NCBI GenBank assembly: GCA_024036415.1 | Contig: JAMWET010003460.1 | Coordinates: 72,001 to 136,000 of the forward strand | DNA length: 64,000 nucleotides | From: Prochilodus magdalenae | Lineage: Eukaryota; Chordata; Actinopteri; Characiformes; Prochilodontidae | Reading direction: 5' to 3' | Shown: positions 59,004-64,000 of the stretch, one piece after another | Layout: every line of letters begins with the position of its first letter | How positions within the stretch are numbered: the stretch's first letter is position 1 | Program-made: the position numbers and the translations under genes | Notes under the pieces: generated by a model | The model's input: the letters and a program-made list of their open reading frames with translations, nothing else | What the model was told of the DNA's origin: nothing | The model's database searches: none

Positions 59004-59640
59004 TTGCAGAGACTAATCAAAGCACTAGCACACTTAATCCACATTGCCCGTTCCTTCTCTCAGTCCAGTGCATGGGAGCGAATGATTGGGATTGCCCGCC
59101 ACATTCTAGACTGCATGTTTCTTGAAAGCAAGTCACACCTGACCCACAAAGTCTTGACAACTCTCATGGCTAGAGTCAGTGCCATTATGAACGCAAGGCC
59201 TCTTATTCCTGTGTCTTTTGACCCTGAAGCACCTGCCATCCTCACTCCTCTCATGCTCCTCACACTGAGACTGAAGACTGGATCACTCCCACCTCCACCT
59301 ACAAACTTTGGGCAAGGGGAGCTTCTTAGGGCAGAATGGAAACAAGTCCAAAGCTTGGCAGACACCTTTTGGGGTAGATGGCGTCGAGAGTACCTAAGCA
59401 CTTTGCAGAGCCGACAAAAATGGATGGACAAGAGGCCTACTCTCAAGCAAGGGGATGTAGTGTTAATGAAAGATGCTCAAGCAAATAGGAACGAGTCATC
59501 ACAGCAGCCATTCCCAGCCGAGATGGGATGGTGAGAAAAGTTTTTTTTTTAAGTGCTTAAGGATGGCACACCTAAGGTCTACACCAGACCTGTGACAGAA
59601 GTAGTTCTCCTACTATCTCCTGAGGACTCTTTTCCTTAGT
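59004..59640 (+). pseudogene. BEL/Pao integrase C-terminal region
   Basis: The frame 59,004-59,534 gives SAWERMIGIARHILDCMFLE, VSAIMNARPLIPVSFDPEAP, FWGRWRREYLSTLQSRQKW and LKQGDVVLMKD. These are the end of the integrase core (conserved Glu region) and the DUF5641-type C-terminal domain of BEL/Pao elements. A break near 59,530 precedes the last residues (TPKVYTRPVTEVVLL near 59,570-59,610). Protease, reverse transcriptase and RNase H are deleted between this and gag. Confidence 0.8.
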
Positions 59641-59680
59641 AAGAATCATATGGGGCATCATATGCTACCCCAGGCGGGGA

Positions 59681-60140
59681 TGTTCTGTTCCCTATGGACT
59701 TTACAAGGTTGTCGGTGCCACCTTCTGGCAGCCTAGTGTATATGTATAGGAAAAGCAGGCAGTAGAGTCCATTTTGATTGCCATCCCTCAGTCAACCTGA
59801 GATGTCTCCACAATCTTGTTCCATCTCTCATTACAAGGCTTGTTAAGCACATTGTCTGTAAGTAGATTTGCTAATCAAAACTATATTGATGTAAAGATAC
59901 ATCTATAGTTTGATTTAGTTTTTAATACTGGTAATGCTAATCTATGTTATGTTTATGTTAGCATTCTCATTCATTTAGTGTAATATGTGTCAAATGTTTA
60001 TTGACAGCTGTAAAGTGAGGGTTATTTTGTGTTTGTTGCAGTTTTACAAGTAAACTATTCAAGTAAACACAAACAGAATCCTGATTCTCCTGGAATTATT
60101 TGAATAGACTTCCTAATGAGGGCTATACAGCAATGTGAAA
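59681..60140 (+). repeat. possible 3' LTR of the BEL/Pao element
   Basis: Following a purine-rich CAGGCGGGGA, sequence beginning TGTTCTGTTCCCTATGG could be a 3' LTR. No matching 5' LTR was found upstream of gag, so the limits are unknown. Confidence 0.35.
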
Positions 60141-61620
60141 TCTTCAGGTCACTACATAGAAAACCAGAACAGCTGAAAAGCTGAAGATGATAAGAAAAAT
60201 GCCAGTACAGCTAGTACAGTCATGACTTTTCTTGGGAATGATGCAACAAGTTTTTGGGTTTTGGGGAGCCTCTGCCATTCTTCCATGCATGTACATACAA
60301 ACAGAGACAATCAGATGCAGGTGGGAACAGTTAGAATTCCAGGATGACAAATGTGACGGAGTAAAAGGATTAGTTGAAGGGGGACACGTGGCCGTGACGT
60401 CACAGAACAGTGCACTCTGGGGAGGAGGAGCGGCAAGAACGGGGGAATAACCTAGAAATGTGACATGCATTTAAAATACCTTTAAATACCCTTTAAATAA
60501 TCTCACCTGATCAATATAGTCATATCTGATATGTTCATTAATTATCAGCCATATAGATTCAGGGTAGCACCTTTCCTCAGCTGCTCTTCAACAGACAGAT
60601 GGGCAGAATGAACACTGTAAGTAGTCACTGACCTGTGACTTTCCCTTTGTGTTTTTCTTACCTAAGTTTTTTTTTTTACTTTTACTTTAACTACTCACTA
60701 TATTCCAAAATACAAAATATCCACTTGTTACTCACTACATGCTCCAAACAGACTCATTACTTTAGACTGAGCAATCTATTTATTTTAATCTCTTTATTAA
60801 AGTGTTTTTAATCAGGCAATTCTATTTAGTGCCAGAGTGGGTGATCAGGAGAGCCGAGAATTCCCGAATAGCCGGTAGTGTTTTAGTCCGCCTACTGTGA
60901 GTTGATGTGTAAACTCCCATACATAAACACCAGACCTCTCCACAAATGTTACCCTCGACTTTATACCTGTAATGCAGGGGTTAAACCAGTGACCCCTGTC
61001 TCTACTGATCTCTACTGGGACTTTTAAAGTGGATTCAGAGATTTTAAGGTAGCTTTCATTCCTGTTCCACCTTAAATGGTAAAGCAGTCATGTTCAGACG
61101 ACTGGACTGGTGCTGCGTGTCCATGTGACTTTGTAAGATGGAATGGAAATTTGACTAAGAAGCTACATACAGTCTCAAGAAATTCAGTCTGACTGTGTAA
61201 ATTTGAACATGGTATCATCTGGTACATCACTGCTTTACTATAAACGCTGCTTGAGCTTAGTAAAGATACCAAAGCAAACCTCTGTAACTGTCATATCCTC
61301 TTCCAATAATGTCAGTTCCACATTCTGGATGATGCAGGAGGTCTTGGTATAAATCACTACATATGCTCACTTTCATAGACACTGAACCCTCAAATATTTC
61401 ATGGTTAAAAATTAACTGGAAATTAATTTTAAAGAGATACTTTTACTGTATGTTTATATTTTATTTAGTATTTTAATACTTCTATTTGAGTAAAAACTGT
61501 CATACTTTAAACTTTTTTGCTATACTACAGGTTCTTTTACATTACATGTATACTTTTGTCACCTCTGCTCACTTTTAAACACATGTAAAAGATCTGAATG
61601 ACAGATGTGGATGTTCTGAA
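60141..61620. other. no gene recognised
   Basis: No coding homology. Short open frames at 60,144-60,470 lie on both strands and are probably chance. Confidence 0.45.
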
Positions 61621-61624
61621 TTAA

Positions 61625-61800
61625 GGCAAGCTTTATTTATACAGGGGCTTTTATAGCAGATGTTGTTCCAAAGCAGCTCTACAGAGAATCCGGGTCCAAG
61701 CCCCCAATGAGCAAGCCAAGGGCGACAGTGGCGAGGAAAAACTCCCTCAGAGCAAGAGGAAGAAACCTCGAGAGGAAACAAGACTCAAAAGGGGAACCCA
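61625..61800 (-). mobile_element. LINE-type 3' tail, inverted copy
   Basis: The reverse complement of the tail at 48,130-48,509: AAGCAGCTCTACAGAGAA, GGCGACAGTGGCGAGGAAAA and GGAAGAAACCTCGAGAGGAA. Confidence 0.75.
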
Positions 61801-62560
61801 TCCTCCTCGGGTCGACACCGGATAGCAAATCTCTGAGGTGAGCTAGTACGTCCTCTCTGTCTCCATCCTTTAGCAGGTCCTGAACCCCAGTCAGCCTGAA
61901 CCTCAGCTCATTTGAGCGTCATTAACGGCAAGCACTGTGGTCCAGTCACCCTGAAGCACCTCTGCACCCAACAGGTCACACCTATACACTGCACCAACAC
62001 AGATACAGCACAGTGAAGATCAAGAAGAACAAGTAAAAACAGATTAGAGGAGAAGTAACAGGGGCTGCACAGCTGTAGAACTCCATCTGCAGATGTGTGT
62101 TATGGGTGTAGACGGTTAATGAGAGTTATGGTAAGTAGCCAAATGTGGATAAATGATGAGGGTTGGCAGGTAAGACTGTCACATCCCTCACCAACAACTT
62201 CAACTCCTTAAACTCTAAGATCTAACATCAGTTCTTCTGGCTGAAAGTTCACTGGACTTACACAAAACTAGCTTACACAGAAATCATATCTGCATTAGGA
62301 GCTCTTGTAGACATATTACGTATCAGTGTAAAGATCCAATCTCAGCTTCTTTTTTCAGTACATGGTGAGTGGGAGTTTTGTCGTACCTCAGCTGGGACTC
62401 AAATCACTAGTAGCACTGTGAGCAATAAAGGGCTGGAAAACTTCCAAATCCACTGTGGAAGTTAGTTAGCTAGCAAGTTAACAGCTAGTTTAGAGGCAGT
62501 TGTAGCCTTTAGCATTAGCCCTGGAGGGACAAGCCCCCATTCGCCTGTCACAGTAACACG
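61801..62560. other. no gene recognised
   Basis: Unique-looking sequence downstream of the candidate minus-strand gene. It might hold its 3' untranslated region, but no clear polyadenylation signal could be assigned. Confidence 0.35.
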
Positions 62561-62699
62561 ACCCATCACTGCAGTGGGCCTGCTGCGTCCCCAGCATCAT
62601 ATGTAGTGGACTGCTCCTCCTGCAGCTGCTGTGTCAGGGAGTCACTACACTGGAAACCTGGGAGCCCCAAATACATGGGCATCAAAACCAGCTAGAGAG

Positions 62700-62729
62700 G
62701 GGGAGAGAGAGAGAGAGAGAGAGAGAGAA
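62700..62729. repeat. (GA)n tract serving as a possible splice polypyrimidine tract
   Basis: GA repeats on the plus strand read as (CT)n on the minus strand, directly before the CTCTCTAG acceptor of candidate exon 3. Confidence 0.8.
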
Positions 62730-63096
62730 ACATGAATGAAAGTCAGTTACTGTGTGTAATATTGAATCTGACTTGAATGTTTAGGTTTAAAGTTGAACTT
62801 AAATATTTAATGGTCAGATTATCCAGATAGTAGACGTTTATCATTTCAGTCATTTCAGTTTATACTTTAATAACTTACGGTTCCTCTGTTCTATCCTGTT
62901 GTATGTTGGGTGCTGTGCTGTAGTCCTAGTAGAGACAGGGAGGTGGTGGTGGTAGCTGTTGTTGGGTCAGAGGGATCTGGATGTATCTGTAAAGAGTGGG
63001 AGAAAAGTCAGTATAAAAAATCCACTGTTATCTAGAACATAAAGAACTTCAGTTTGGTGTAGAACAGTCCTGATCCCTCATCTCTAAACACTGTGC

Positions 63097-63410
63097 TCTC
63101 TCTCTCTCTCTCTCATGTGTCTCTATCCCTCCCTTTTCTAATTATTCTTTTTATCGAGATCCATTCTTTTTCCTCCCCTTTTTCCTGATTCTTTTGCTCT
63201 CCTTTTCTCTCACCCCATTTCTTTCTCTCCCCACTTCATTTCTCGTATCTCTCCCTCCTCTCTCAAATCCATCTCATTCTCTCCGTTTCTCTAGTTATCT
63301 TTCTTCTTTGCTTGAGTTCTTCCTACAACTCTGTCTCCTCACATTCTTTTTTCTCCTCTATCTCTCCCCCTTCTCTCTTTTTCTTCCCCCCGTCATACAG
63401 ACATGTCTAA
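63097..63410. repeat. pyrimidine-rich tract
   Basis: Nearly pure C/T on the plus strand, with a perfect (CT)n near 63,097-63,113. It lies within the candidate first intron of the minus-strand gene. Confidence 0.85.
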
Positions 63411-63588
63411 TACTAAGTGGTGCCTACACTAAAGAACATATCTAGAACACAAAGGAGTGGCCTATTAAACAGTAAAGACAGAAGAGAGAAACTATGTTTG
63501 AGCACAAACAGCTTTCTCTTCAACCATGTAAGAATACACATGCTCACCAGAAAATGCTCCTCATCCAGTTCTTTATCTCCTTCCCTAT

Positions 63589-63756
63589 CTAATCCACCTC
63601 CATTGGCTCCTCCTCATCCTCTTTCAGGTCAATCTCCATTGGTTCCTCTTCATCAAGCTGCTCATCAATTTCCATGGGCTCTTCCGCCCAGGTAAATTGA
63701 AAGTTCAGCAGCATCCACTGATTAAATAAAGCTTGCTGAAAAGTGAGATGAACCAT
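63589..63756 (-). CDS. short acidic-repeat ORF (exon 1 of the candidate gene)
   Basis: A 55-codon ATG-started frame, too short to stand out by length: MVHLTFQQALFNQWMLLNFQ, FTWAEEPMEIDEQLD, then two further EEPME-D repeats. The N-terminal 22 residues are hydrophobic/aromatic and might form a helix. The rest is strongly acidic with a 15-17-residue period. If unspliced it would be a complete micro-protein ending with TAG at 63,589. Confidence 0.4.
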   Translation of the reverse strand: MVHLTFQQALFNQWMLLNFQFTWAEEPMEIDEQLDEEEPMEIDLKEDEEEPMEVD

Positions 63757-63920
63757 GTCTGGTAAGTGTTAGAAGATAAAGCTAACGTTAACAGACACGA
63801 TGAAGTCCTTCTCCTAGTGAGTGTGTTCTGACCGAGACGATGAAATTTATAAGTTTGCATATCATGAACTCTATTATGATGTCATATGGAATGTGATGTG
63901 GGTTCTGTGATGTCATCAAG
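63757..63920 (-). promoter_or_regulatory. candidate promoter of the minus-strand gene
   Basis: On the minus strand, upstream of ATG 63,756, lie two TGACATCA CRE/ATF-like sites (63,908-63,915 and 63,879-63,886), an octamer-like ATATGCAAAC (63,853-63,862) and a TATA-like CTTATAAATTT (63,843-63,853). A start about 30 bp past the TATA would leave roughly 60 nt of 5' leader. The spacing is plausible for a polymerase II core promoter. Confidence 0.3.
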
Positions 63921-64000
63921 AACTTTACATATAAGAGATCAGCAGAGCTAACATCTAAACTGTGAAAATAATACTTCCATTAAACCCTTTTCATTTCTAT

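Larger units (their letters stand above)
62566..63756 (-). pseudogene. candidate three-exon gene, unknown family, frame partly broken
   Basis: Minus-strand exons at 63,548-63,756, 62,879-62,986 and 62,566-62,691 are joined by introns with canonical ends: GTGAGC to CTTTACAG, and GTAAGT to a strong CT tract ending CTCTCTAG. Exon 2 is 108 nt and the three exons keep phase 0. Exon 1 encodes acidic repeats EEPMEID, EEPMEID and EEPMEVD. Exon 3 reads LVLMPMYLGLPGFQCSDSLT and ends at TGA 62,566-62,568. Two breaks exist: a frame change at the end of the acidic repeats (TAG at 63,589-63,591; the other frame continues acidic to the donor) and a TAG in exon 2. Either it is a recent pseudogene or the splice model is slightly off. 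Family not recognised. Confidence 0.4.

Noticed and set aside
59060..59446. 128-codon minus-strand frame
   Set aside because: Antisense shadow of the BEL/Pao integrase end.
63417..63695. 92-codon plus-strand frame rich in Ser/Pro
   Set aside because: It is antisense to the acidic-repeat exon and ends in low-complexity Pro/Ser; the minus-strand model has better splice and promoter support.

Overview
This window looks like a teleost fish genome, probably an otophysan (catfish, characin or cyprinid relative). The basis is the repeats: several Tc1-like transposon families, tRNA-headed SINEs with an L2-like 3' tail, L2 and Tx1-type LINEs, a BEL/Pao element, a Maverick/Polinton fossil, and very abundant CA, TA and minisatellite arrays. 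I see no operons, CRISPR arrays or rRNA genes, and no clearly intact host protein gene.

Layout. 1-8.9 kb holds broken Tc1-like copies (families A and B), one SINE and a non-repetitive stretch at 7.37-7.93 kb that resembles a conserved noncoding element. 9.06-11.63 kb is a G-rich 23-bp minisatellite of about 100 units. 12-24.4 kb has microsatellites, a deleted Tc1, a 476-bp MITE, SINEs, long CA arrays, a degenerate three-copy repeat and a 923-bp foldback element. 26-31.5 kb holds three tandem-repeat systems (50-bp units plus a higher-order array, a 51-bp array, and 180-bp units inside a second foldback element). 32-42 kb is mostly unrecognised DNA with degenerate Tc1 pieces and a duplicated dispersed repeat.

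The most complex part is 42.6-59.7 kb, a nest of mobile elements. An L2-type LINE fragment contains a Tx1-type LINE (43.3-47.9 kb). Next comes a Maverick/Polinton-like block (about 48.5-56.7 kb) with a coiled-coil gene, protein-primed DNA polymerase B, a packaging-type ATPase, a small basic protein, a conserved unknown gene and a minus-strand gene, all decayed. A nearly intact Tc1-like element (49.34-50.94 kb) with almost identical terminal repeats sits inside the coiled-coil gene. A second, more decayed copy of the left part of the Maverick follows in the same orientation (57.0-58.4 kb). It serves as an empty site that shows where the Tc1 and LINE blocks entered copy A. A BEL/Pao fossil follows at 58.5-59.7 kb.

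The right end (62.5-63.8 kb, minus strand) carries a candidate three-exon gene with canonical splice sites, an acidic repeat EEPMEID and a TATA-like promoter. Its frame appears interrupted twice, and I do not recognise the family. All identifications come from reading the sequence and translations; no database search was run.
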